A stretch of 64,000 nucleotides of DNA, taken from NCBI GenBank assembly GCA_039090855.1, contig CM077027.1, positions 104,631,187 to 104,695,186 on the forward strand. Direction: 5' to 3'. The position numbers were made by a program, and so were the translations under genes. The notes beneath the pieces were generated by a model, which worked only from the letters and a program-made list of their open reading frames with translations, had not been told where the DNA came from and searched no databases. The stretch's first letter is position 1, and each line of letters begins with the position of its first letter. This DNA is from Macrothele yani. Taxonomy: Eukaryota; Arthropoda; Arachnida; Araneae; Macrothelidae. Shown here one piece after another: positions 22,804-33,168 of this stretch.

Positions 22804-24690
22804 TGGAATAAGAATATTGGATTAATCCCGGTTAATAGAATAAGAATATTGGATTAATCTCGGTTAATGGAATAAGAATATTGGATTAATCCTGGTTATT
22901 GGAAAAAGAATATTGGATTAATCCCGGGCAATGGAATAAGAATATTGGATTAATCCCGGTTAACGGATAATGGAATAAGAATATTGGATTAATCCTGGTT
23001 ATTGGAAAAAGAATATTGGATTAATCCCGGGCAATGGAATAAGAATATTGGATTAATCCCGGTTAACGGATAATGGAATAAGAATATTGGATTAATCCCG
23101 GTTAACGGATAATGGAAAAAGAATATTGGATTAATCCCGGTTAATGGAATAAGAATATTGGATTAATCTCGGTTAGTGGAATAAGAATATTGGATTAATC
23201 CCGGCTAATGGAATAAGAATATTGGATTAATCCCGGTTAATGGAATAAGAATATTGGATTAATCTCGGTTAATGGAATGAGAATATTGGATTAATCCCGG
23301 TTAATGGAATAAGAATATTGGATTAATCCCGATTAATGGAATAAGAAAATTGGATTAACCCCAGTTAATGGAATAAGAATATTGGATTAATCCCGGTTAA
23401 TGGAATAAGAATATTGGATTAATCTCGGTTAATGGAATAAGAACATTGGATTAATCTCGGCTAATGGAATAAGAATATTGAATTAATCCCGGTTATTGGA
23501 ATAAGAATATTGGATTAATTCCGGTTAATGGAATAAGAATATTGGATTAATCTCGGCTATTGGAAAAAGAATATTGGATTAATCCCGGTTAATGGAATAA
23601 GAATATTGGATTAATCTCGGTTAATGGAATAAGAATATTGGATTAATCTCGGCTAATGGAATAAGAATATTGAATTAATCCCGGTTATTGGAATAAGAAT
23701 ATTGGATTAATCCCGGTTAATGGAATAAGAATATTGGATTAATCCCGGTTATTGGAAAAATAATATTGGATTAATCTCGTTTAATGGAATAAGAATATTG
23801 GATTAATCTCGGTTAATGGAATAAGAATATTGGATTAATCCCGGCTAATGGAATAAGAATATTGGATTAATCCCGGTTATTGGAAAAATAATATTGGATT
23901 AATCTCGGTTAATGGAATAAGAATATTGGATTAATCTCGGTTATTGGAAAAAGAATATTGGATTAATCCCGGTTAATGGAATAAGAATATTGGATTAATC
24001 TCGGTTAATGGAATAAGAATATTGGATTAATCTCGGCTAATGGAATAAGAATATTGGATTAATCCCGGTTATTGGAAAAATAATATTGGATTAATCTCGT
24101 TTAATGGAATAAGAATATTGGATTAATCTCGGTTAATGGAATAAGAATATTGGATTAATCCCGGCTAATGGAATAAGAATATTGGATTAATCCCGGTTAT
24201 TGGAAAAATAATATTGGATTAATCTCGGTTAATGGAATAAGAATATTGGATTAATCCCGGTTAATGGAATAAGAATATTGGATTAACCCCGGTTAATGGA
24301 ATAGGAATATTGGATTTATCCCGGTTAATGGAATAAGAATATTGGATTAATCTCGGTTAATGGAATAAGAATATTCGATTAATCTCGGTTATTGGAAAAA
24401 GAATATTGGATTAATCTCGGTTAATGGAATAAGAATATTCGATTAATCTCGGTTTGGAAAAAGAATATTGGATTAACCCCGGTTAATAGAATAAGAATAT
24501 TGGATTAATCTCGGTTAATGGAATAAGAATATTGGATTAATCCTGGTTATTGGAAAAAGAATATTGGATTAATCCTGGTTAATGGAATAAGAATATTGGA
24601 TTAATCCCGGTTAATGGAATAAGAATATTGGAATAATCTCGGTTAATGGAATAAGAATATTGAATTAATCCCGGTTATTGGAATAATTTT
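22800..24690. repeat. Satellite array, ~32-bp unit, ~59 copies
   Basis: The consensus unit is GGTTAATGGAATAAGAATAT followed by TGGATTAATCCC. Variants include TTATTGGAAAAAGAATATT units and longer units with an inserted GGATAATGG ('ttaacggataatggaata'). Blocks of several units repeat as higher-order segments, for example around 23700-24000 and 24040-24240. There are no unique spacers, so it is a satellite and not a CRISPR-like array. It shares CGGATAATGGAATA with the Tigger terminus at about 25658. Confidence 0.95.
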
Positions 24691-24699
24691 TGCTCATTC

Positions 24700-25731
24700 A
24701 AGGTTATAAATGAGAAAAGCAGTTTCTTTATTCAAGGCATCTTTCTTGGAATTTGTGTTGTGATTGTTCACTATAAAAACACACACGCGCAAAATGTGGT
24801 ATGTTAAGAACGGGCAACTCCCAATTGTAAACAATGGTCAGGTTAAAGTTATTATTTCCTACCAGACTTGACGTCGACCTTAGCTCACCGTACTGAAAAG
24901 AAGTGATGAAAAATATCGTTGCCTGTTTGGATTTTAATGATAATGCAGCTGAGGCTTGTGACATTATTAAGCAAATATCAATACTTACTGCGGTTCACAT
25001 GGTGAATAAATCGTAAAATGCAATTTCAACAGAAAGAGGAAAAAATTGTGTTCTTAAGTGCAAATGTTTGGTAGATGCTACTCTTGAAGAAGTGAATTTA
25101 CCTCTCCTCCATGCCGCACCTGAAAGAATGGTGGAAGATGACTTTCTAATTTCGTAAACTCTGATAATGACTTAGAAGTGTATGGAGAGATATCTCATAG
25201 TGAAATCCTGCAAAATGAGATTATAGAAGGTGATGATGATCATCATGTGGATATTGAAATACTTTCATACGGAAGTGAATGAACGCACGCAGCATTGCTT
25301 TTTGGAAAATAAGAATAATGTGGACTTCTCCGCACTTTATAAACTGGAAAATCAGATGACATTTTTATTAAATTCCGAAAAAAGTAATGTAAAATAACTG
25401 ATTATTTTCCCGAGCCATGAATGTTACACATACAGTACTGTACACATATACTGTACTGTATTTTATCAAATTGTACGCTATTACATGTACAGTACTGTAC
25501 TGTATAAAATTTTAAGTTGGTATAAAGCTGCATTTCACTAAGTTTTTACCCGTTCTTTAAACATGCTTTTCTTCACTACGTATTTAAGTAGTTATACGTA
25601 ATGTACTTGAGTTCATATGTAAATGCATTCGTATGTGAATTTATTTGGAGAGTTCCCGGATAATGGAATATCCCGCTTATTGAAATACTTCCTTATGACA
25701 AATAGGCTATTCCATTTAGCGGGTTCGACTG
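24700..25731 (+). pseudogene. Tigger/pogo transposase remnant with 3' terminus
   Basis: Plus-strand translation across stops gives ISILTAVHMVNKS then NAIS, matching the pogo/Tigger block '...LDAI.....AW..V...TI.NCF.KAG'. Acidic C-terminal residues (EILQNEIIEGDDDHHVDIE) follow, then KITDYFPEP, the kind of tail seen at the end of Tigger proteins. Next come TACAGTACTGTA repeats (25431-25510). The 3' inverted repeat ends GCGGGTTCGACTG at 25731, followed by TA. The catalytic DDE part is absent. The satellite occupies the position expected for the rest of the element. Confidence 0.7.
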
Positions 25732-25784
25732 TATATATTGTATAGAGACGGAGAGAGAAAGAGTTAAACACAAAATGTTTTAAC

Positions 25785-26210
25785 TTGTGTGAAAACAGGG
25801 GTTTGTTCGTGACGAGATCGAATCCGCGCTCTGTCACTCCGGAGTAAGTTGCTCGCCCAACTAAGCTACACGGACAGAATGTATCGCTGCCGATTTGTCG
25901 TTTTGACATGTGCTTTACTTCCGTAGTACGTCACATCATCTCTCTCTTAATTTTATTTTGGAAGCGAAGAACGAAGTTTCATTAATTCTAGACGATGTGT
26001 AGAATAAACATTATACATTTTTCGAAGAACCCAACGAACAGTACATCCATTTTCACGTTCGGACGCCAGTGTGAAAACAGGAGTTGTGTGAAATCGCGCC
26101 GCTCGCTCCGGAATAAGTTGCTCTCCCAACTAAGCTACACGGACGGAATGTATCGCTGCAGGTTTGTCGTCATGACACGTGCTTTATCTCCGTAGTACGT
26201 CACGCTTCAT
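25785..26210 (-). mobile_element. SINE-B dimer copy 3, shorter spacing
   Basis: Two tRNA-like heads on the minus strand (about 25808-25876 and 26088-26145) share 'gtccgtgtagcttagttggg' and end with 'acgtactacgga'. The spacing is about 280 bp, and the linker differs from copies 1 and 2 although it keeps 'tttttcgaag'. This is a related subfamily. Confidence 0.7.
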
Positions 26211-26249
26211 TGCAATTAATGATCATGCCAGCTTACCTAAACCCGTATT

Positions 26250-27235
26250 ACTAGCTTTTATACTCTACCAGTGTGCGTCAGAATTTCGTCTCGTTTTTGA
26301 ACTACACATAATGTTGGGGATCCATTCCTGTGCGAAACGCGGACCAGCGTCGACTGAGCACCACAGTATGGTGGAGCACACGAGGTTGATGACGTGCATT
26401 TGGCACGGAATCCTATTGCGTTATCAAGTGAGCCGAGGACGGGGTCACTAAACTTGCAGTTCGGCTGCTCTTGCACCATTTTTGAGAAAAAGGGGTTAAA
26501 CGCGGTAGCAGCAGTTAGAGAAACGCAATGGAAGGCGAGGAAACAGTGGACAACAGCCGCACTGGACGCAAATGGTTCCGGCAGTTCAATGCTGAGGACC
26601 GCTGTCTCGAAGACGAGCCGAGGTCAGGACGTCCAACGACTAAAAACACTGATCCTGGTCGAAGCTGTGAGAATGAACCCCGGTACCAGTACATGGCAAT
26701 TGGCATCTGAGGTTGGGCTTTCCTAGTTCGCTATCGTTCGTCACCTGAACCGGCATGGTTTCTCGACTTGGTGACATCGTTGATACTCCATCAGGTGAAC
26801 AACGTAATGCTCTATGTCGAAGATTGCTGCCAAATCCAGAAGCTGATAGGTTTCGGAGTCATATCGTCACGATGAAAAGTGGATATTCCTACGCTATTCC
26901 ACTAGTGGCTGAGGCCACGCCAGGAAGCACCGCATGTGGTGCAAAGAGGGTTGATCGAGAGAAAAGTCATGATGTGCATTTGTTGAAATTGTGAGGGGCT
27001 TATGCACTAGGAACAGATGCCGAACAACTAACTGCAGGGGGTCCATGATGCTCTGCGCCACCGTTTCGATCCATGGCCCATTTCTCACTTCATTGGTGGA
27101 TATAGAATCTCGCATCAGAGAGTTTCTGTCTTGGAAACCTACCGAGTGGTACCCCGTGAGATTGTAGCTTTGGTGGAAAGTTGGCAAAAGACTGTGGAAA
27201 ACAACGGCCAGAAATGAGGTGAGCGTGCATGGCTT
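26250..27235 (+). pseudogene. mariner transposase remnant
   Basis: On the plus strand, in several frames: TGRKWFRQFNAEDRCLEDEP and RSGRPTTKN (about 26560-26640, the N-terminal DNA-binding region), RNALCRRLLPNPEADRF with HIVTMKSGY (about 26800-26890, where the first catalytic Asp block VTxDEKW should be), 'LTAGGVHDALRH'-type residues near 27030, and a C-terminal VALVESWQKTVENNGQK (about 27165-27215) followed by a stop. All catalytic motifs are degraded. Confidence 0.75.
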
Positions 27236-27395
27236 TCTTGGATCATTAAACTTTTCATCTGCAAACAGTCAAAATTTCGACTCACCCCTTTACAGAAACT
27301 AATATGCTATTATTCCTAGGAGGCTTATAATTACTCATTTTTACTTTAATGATTATTTTGGCTTACCCTATTGCACGGGTGGTCAACCTTTTTTA

Positions 27396-27975
27396 CGCTT
27401 TCCAATAGTAGGTTGAAGAAGCGTATATGCTCCAGTTTTGTCCGTCTGTCTGTCTGTCCGTCCGCACGATAACTCGCGTAAAAATGGTTCGATTTCAATG
27501 AAACTTTAGTATGTGGTAGGGGACTACTTCGGAACGAATCCTGTTGAAAATGGGCGAAATGGGATCAAAGGTAAGTACATAAGAGCGGAATCCATTCCAT
27601 TGTCTTTATGCGTCATAACTTGCGTAAAAATGGTTTGAGTTCGATGAAACTTTAGTATGTGGCACGAACCGTATTGAAAATGGGCGAAATGGGATCAAAG
27701 GTCAGGACATAGGAGCGCGATCTATTCCATTGCTCTTATGCGTCATAACTTACGTAAAAATGCTTCGAATGCGACAAAACTCTAGTATGTTGTATGTTGT
27801 TCCGGAGGTACACTGAACCAATTCTACTTAATATCGTCAAAATGGGGTCAGAGGTCAGGGCACAGGTGCGAGATTTATTCCACAGCCATTATCTTCATAA
27901 CTTGAGTAATAATTTCTAGTATGTTGGAAAGCGTATCATAATCGATGCATTGCATGATTTTACTAACTTGTTTGA
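27396..27975 (+). mobile_element. Element C copy 1, nested in the hAT
   Basis: It begins ACGCTTTCCAATAGTAGGTT after a T-run and ends GATTTTACTAACTTG before TTT. Internal ~115-130-bp modules each contain 'gtcataactt.cgtaaaaatg', 'gaatgcgacaaaact..agt' and a GGGATCAAAGGTCA-type site (27561, 27691, 27845). There is no conserved ORF. Confidence 0.8.
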
Positions 27976-28319
27976 AATTGGACCAGCAAGTTCTTTGAAA
28001 TCATTTGAAAGGCCACCATAACCAACTTAAATAGTGGCAACTATTATCAGCTAAAAATGGGGTTATTTTATATGTTTTTGAAAAGTACTGAAACCCATAT
28101 ACATTTTTAAACAGTCATTTTATTAAATCATTCACATAATATTAAAATTATTATTATGCAAAAATAATAAACTGAATTATTATAATAAAACTTCCTTTTC
28201 GACTAGAAATTAAGGAGACAAAATTAATTAAAGTTCATATAAACTTTACACACCTGCAACACTAAAGTGATTTTTGAACCTGCTTTTTACGTAACAATTT
28301 GACAATGTTGGGTGTAATT

Positions 28320-28960
28320 TTCGATGTACCTCAAAGAAGCATATTATCAAGATCTGCATCTGTGATAGTTGAACGAAATTTACTTTTTACAACATTCATA
28401 GATGAAAATGTTTGTTCACAAATGTATGTGGATCCGAATCTACAAATGAACTTCAAAGCAAGGTCATGAAGCTCGGGAAACTGTTCGTTAGGGACGTATT
28501 TCCAGAACTCAATCAAATAAGGAGCAGTATGTGATTCACATTGTTCTTTAAACTTAACACTAAGTCCTGAGTGGCTTTGGATTTCTAATATTTCGATTTG
28601 CATTGATGGGGGATATTTATGTACATCAGACTCTGAAATACAAAATGGATATATGAATAAGTCTGTTACACCTTTCAGAATCAAAAGCATAAAATGGAAT
28701 TAAGAATGACTCGTACAAAGATGCAACAGCTGATTTGTATTTTAAATGATCCACGGTAAAATTACTGTACTTAAAATTTGCTGAATGGTTGGGAAATGAT
28801 CAAGTTTGCCCTGCTCTAAATCGTTACAAAACAATTTCAACTTTATTTTAAAACTGTTGACTTCATTGAACATGAGTGAAAATAAAGAATCTTTACCTTG
28901 CAATCTTCTGTTAGTGCTCGGGTTACTGGGGGGCGATTCAAAATATCCTGGCGGGTCAAT
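28320..28960 (-). pseudogene. hAT transposase C-terminal (dimerisation) region
   Basis: The open segment 28690-28331 ends FPELHDLALKFICRFGSTYI followed by CEQTFSSMNVVKSKFRSTIT and DADLDNMLL. This matches the conserved hAT C-terminal block ('FGTTYLCEQTFS.MK..KSK.RSRLTD..L...L') of the ZBED5/GTF2IRD2-like group. The DDE catalytic region and BED finger are not present. Upstream sequence to about 28960 is probably the same protein, decayed. Confidence 0.85.
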
Positions 28961-29002
28961 GCTTGGCCCGCAGGCTTAGGGTTGGCCATCCGTGCCCTAT
29001 TA

Positions 29003-29575
29003 TACAAACTAAGACGGCACCTGAAAACAAAAATATGCTATTATTCCTAGGAGGTTTATTTTTACTCATTATACTTTAACCCTTACTCAATGCTTTAACG
29101 ATAATCCAACGAATGCAATACTTGATTAACCGGTTGTGTAGCTAGCCCAATCATTTTATTGTATGTAAAATACAAATAATGCTCAAAAGATCTAAGTAAT
29201 GAACGGATGTTAGAAAAGCAGAAAATTATGTAATTACACAGTAATTTATCTGCTACGTCAAGTGGAAAAAGTCTCTTACCAGAGTTAGAAACTTACAGTT
29301 TCACTAAACTTAGCGCTTAATGCATTACACCTGTAACTTCAAATTTTCTTTTATTTCCGTTCTTCTGTTTTATCAAGACACTCCTCTTGTTACTATTTTC
29401 ACTGTGCTCTTGTAAGATTCCCAATTGTCATGGTCTATCCATAGATTCGCAAACAGTTGATACTTAACCGAATCAGGGATCTAGTTTTGATATAATTTGA
29501 TTAGACTTAATTCTTAATAACGATGAGGAACTACAGACATACAAAAATTGCAAAATACTAACACCCTTAAGGCGT
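29003..29575. other. No gene; partial direct repeat of sequence 5' of the hAT
   Basis: 29035-29085 ('aatatgctattattcctagg' then 'aggtttatttttactcatt') repeats 27301-27352 with modest divergence. The rest shows nothing recognisable. Confidence 0.5.
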
Positions 29576-29579
29576 ATAA

Positions 29580-30640
29580 CATACACCATATGATCAAAAG
29601 TATCAGGACACATGCATATTTACAAAGTCTTTGTAATAGAAAAGGAATTAAGATCGAGTTGATTCACCCTTTACTGCTGTCACAATCCCACTCAACTGAG
29701 AAAGCTTTTGGTACGTTGCTGAGGAAATCGCTTTCCATTCTGTCACAAGAGCATTAGTGAAGTCGGTCGCCGATGTCAAGCGATTTGGCCTTGCACAGAG
29801 TCGACGTTCAAATCCATCCCAAAGATGTTCCATGGGGCTGAGATCTGGGATCACTCAAGTTATTCCACAATCATCTCATCTAACGATTTCTGCACAAACC
29901 TTGTTTAATGGACGGGGACACTGTGCTGTTGGTAAAAGAATAGGTCACTGAATATGTTGCCATAAAATAAAGTTGGGAGCACAAAATTGTATTATAGGAA
30001 GCAGTGTTAAGGTTCTTGAGCACTGAAACTACGAGGCCCAGCTCAAACCATGGAAAACAGCCCCACAGCAGGACGCCGCCTCCACCAAATTGGTAAAGCG
30101 TGATTCATCACTCCAGAGAACCCACTTCCACTGCTACAGAGTCCAATGGCGCTGAGCTTTATACTATTCCACACTACGATTGGTGTTGATCTTGCTCATG
30201 TTAGGCTTGTGTGCGGCCGCTCCGCCATGGAAACCCATTTCCTTCAACTCTCGACAAACCGTTATGGCGTTGCTTCCAATTTGTATTTCCTTCAACTCTC
30301 GACAAACCGTTATGGCGTTGCATTTTGCAATTTGTAGGCGAGCATTGCAACCCAGGACAGGCGATTTTTTTGCACCACACGCTTCAGCACTCGGCGGTCC
30401 CACTCTGTCTTTTTGCGTGGCCTACCAGATGGCGACTGCGCTGTTCATGCTCCTAGGCGTTTCACTTCACAATAACATTACTATAACAGTTGATCGGAGC
30501 ATCTGCAGCAGGAAAGAAATTTCTCAAACTGACTTGTTGGTAAAATGGCATCCTATCACTTTGATATGTTCAAAGTGACTGAGCTCCACCGTACTTCCCA
30601 TTCATGCCTGTCTATGATGTTTAGCAGCCCAAATGTGTCA
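29580..30640 (-). pseudogene. Tc1-like transposase remnant
   Basis: The left terminus reads CACCATATGATCAAAAGTAT then CAGGACAC, a Tc1-group inverted-repeat sequence. The minus-strand C-terminus reads MIPDLSPMEHLWDGFERRLC with ARPNRLTSATDFTNALVTEW (Glu of DD34E in SPMEHLW). The rest is decayed through about 30600. A 48-bp tandem duplication ('ccttcaactctcgacaaacc', at 30241 and 30289) lies within it. The right terminus is cut by element C at about 30643. Confidence 0.8.
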
Positions 30641-30642
30641 TT

Positions 30643-31246
30643 TTTACGCTTTCCAACCGTAGGTTGAAGAAGCGTATATGCTCCAACTTTGTCCGCCTGT
30701 CTGTAAGCCTGTCCGCACGATAAATCGCGTAAAAATGAATCTATTTCGATGAAACTTTAGTAAGTGGTAGGGGACAACCTGTGGACGAATCCTGTTGAAA
30801 ATGGGTGAAATGGGGTCAAAGGTCAGGACATAGGAGCAGGATCCATTCCATCACCCTAATGTGTCATAACGTACGTAAAATGCTTCAATTGCTACAAAAC
30901 GTTATCATGTTGTTCCGGAGGTATACTGAACCGGTTCTGTTGAATATCATTGAAATGGGATCAAAGGTCAGGGCACAGGAACGAGATTTATTCCACAGCC
31001 ATTATCCTCATAACTTGACTAAAAATGCTTCCATGGTAAGAACACTTTAGTATGTTGTTCCGGAGGTATACTGAACCAATTCCATTCAATATCATGGAAA
31101 TGGGGTCAAAGGTCAGGGCACTCAAGCGAGATTTATTCACAGCCATAATCTTCATAACTTCAGTAATCACTTGAGTAATTATTTCTGGTATGTTGAAAAG
31201 CTTATCATAATCAATGCATTGCATGATTTTACTAATTTGTTTATAA
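30643..31246 (+). mobile_element. Element C copy 2
   Basis: ACGCTTTCCAACCGTAGGTT after a T-run at the left, GATTTTACTAATTTG then TTT at the right. It has three internal modules with DR1-like sites at 30813, 30958 and 31103. It lies across the decayed right end of the Tc1-like element. Confidence 0.8.
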
Positions 31247-31255
31247 ATGTAATGT

Positions 31256-31473
31256 CACCCCGGTGGCGCAGTGGTCTAAGCGCTGGGTTATGATCATTCG
31301 TCCGAGTTGGGTATGGGTTCGAATCCCTGTGAGGCATAAATGCTGTGTTTGTCTTCTGGCACTGGCTTTTCCCCTTCCGTGGAACAAGTGTCTCAAAATT
31401 AAAGACGAGCGGCTACTTATAGCCCATTGAGTTGCTTACGGTAGTCGTTAAACCACCAATCAAAAACAAATAA
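31256..31473 (+). repeat. SINE-A copy 4
   Basis: Box A (GGTGGCGCAGTGGTCTAAGC), perfect box B (GGTTCGAATCC), 'tctggcactggcttttcccc', 'gctacttatagcccattgag', 'ggtagtcgttaaacca', and an A-rich tail. The best-preserved promoter of the family in this window. Confidence 0.85.
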
Positions 31474-31487
31474 TATCATAAGTATAT

Positions 31488-33157
31488 ATCATCATCATCA
31501 TTATCATTGCAAACCATTATCAATCCACTGCTGGATGAAGGTCTCCCCAAGTTTGTTCTACAGCTGTCTGCCTTGAGCCACTTTCCTCCATGTTACTCCA
31601 GCATGTTTCCGAATTTCATCCATCCACCTCCCGTGTGGTCCTCTTCTGGGTCTTTTTCTGTCCCTTGGAAACCAGTATAAAATTTCACTTGTCCATCTGT
31701 GGTCCGTTCTTCTGGCAACATGTCCTGCCCATTGCCATTTTAGGGATTTTACTCTCATCCTGATGTCTTCCACTCTTGTCATTTTCCTTACCCACGAGTT
31801 CCTCTTCTTTTCTTTCCTAGTTACACCAAGCATGCATCTCTCCATGGTTCTTTCAGTTGTCTGCAGCCCTTGTATGTCTCTTTGTACGCTTTCCAACCGT
31901 GGGTTGAAGAAGTGTATATGCTCCAGCTTTGTCCGTCTGCCTGTCCGCACGATAACTCGCGTAAAAATGGTTCGATTTCGATAAAATTTTGTATGTGGTA
32001 GGGGACAACCTGGGGACGAACCCTATTGAAAATGGGCGAAATAGGATAAAAGGTCAGTATATAGGAGCTGGATCCATTCCACCGCCCTTATGCGTCATAA
32101 CTTACGTAAAAATGCTTCCATTGCAACAAAACTTTATCATGTTGTTCCGGAGGTATATTGAACCGGTTCTGTTGAATATGATTGAAATGGGGTCAAGGGT
32201 CAGGGCACAGGAGCGAGATTTATTCCACTGCCATCATCCTCATAACATGACTAAAAATGTTTCAATTGCAACGAAATACAATACGTTGTCCCGTAACGAC
32301 TTTAGCAGTTCCGCCAAAAATGTTTTTGTCAGCAATTGCGGACAATGCACATGCATGAGATTCGTTAGTCATTTTTTTGACAAGATAATTTCTGTGAAAA
32401 TTGCCCGATTTAGATGGAATTTTTAATTATAAAACGGCTTATGTGTGGTAGCTCTTGATAATAGAAATAGGTAACACGGGCACAAACAAATTTAATTTTT
32501 ATATACGGGAACCTCAAACGTTATATCATAGTTTAATCGCCTCAAAACAAAGGCATTTTCCTATGATTTCTGGTATGTTGGAAAGTGTATCATAATCAAT
32601 GCATTGCATGATTTTACTAACTTGTTTAGCTAAAATCCATGTCTTTGTTCCATACGTAAGAAATGGAAGGATGTATTAATTAAACACTTTTCTTTTAAGA
32701 CATAATGGCATACTGCTCTTAAAAATTGTACTGTTTCTCCTAAAAGCTGTCCAGCCAAGTTTTATACGCCGATTAATTTCCTCATCAATGTGCCCCTCGC
32801 TTGATATTTGCTGTCCAAGCTAAATGTAAGTATCGGTTATCTCCAGTTTTTCCCCATCAATTGATAAATCTTCCTTTCTTGTAAAAGCATTGTACATCAC
32901 TTTTGTCTTCTGAAAGTTCATTTTTAGTCCTATTTCTATCCTCTTGTCCGCGAGTTCTGGGATAATATTCTGCAGGTCTGAAGGGGTAGTTGCAAAAATG
33001 ACTGCGTCATCAGTAAAACGAAGGGGAGTTAAATAATCTCCATTAATCTTTATCCCCTTGTTTTCCAAGTTCAACGATTGAAATACCTTTTTCAATGTGG
33101 CATTGAAAAGTTCGGTTGAAATGGTGTCACCTTGTCTCACTCCCTTTATATGTATAT
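31488..33157 (-). pseudogene. RTE-like LINE copy 2, split by element C
   Basis: Minus strand. The 3' part (31488-31882) encodes RDIQGLQTTERTMERCMLGV to GRWMDEIRKHAGVTWRKVAQ and ends in the ATCATC tail. The 5' part (32633-33157) encodes MRQGDTISTELFNATLKKVF, RFTDDAVIFATT (motif C has FTDD in place of FADD) and DGEKLEITDTYI. Between them sits element C (31884-32632). 5' truncated and more diverged than the copies at 13.4 and 33.2 kb. Confidence 0.88.
31884..32632 (+). mobile_element. Element C copy 3, nested in an RTE-like LINE
   Basis: The LINE reads 'gtctcttt' to the left and 'tttagctaaaat' to the right, matching uninterrupted 'gtctcttttagttaag' at 13793. This fixes the element ends as (t)ACGCTTTCC...CTAACTTG, with TTT on both sides. 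A DR1-like site with two GGGTCA half-sites lies at 32190-32202. Confidence 0.85.
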
Positions 33158-33168
33158 ATACAGTATAT

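Larger units (their letters stand above)
27374..28994 (-). mobile_element. hAT element with TIR and 8-bp TSD
   Basis: The ends CACGGGTGGTCAACC (left) and CACGGATGGCCAACC (right, reverse complement) form the inverted repeat. The target duplication is CCCTATTG (27366-27373) and CCCTATTA (28995-29002), 7 of 8 identical. Length 1621 bp, including an element C insertion near the left end. 8-bp duplications and the C-terminal protein segment (separate entry) are diagnostic for hAT. Most of the transposase is missing, so this is a deletion derivative. Confidence 0.85.

Noticed and set aside
22800..24690. CRISPR-like repeat array
   Set aside because: Repeats are directly contiguous with no unique spacers, and the context is eukaryotic.
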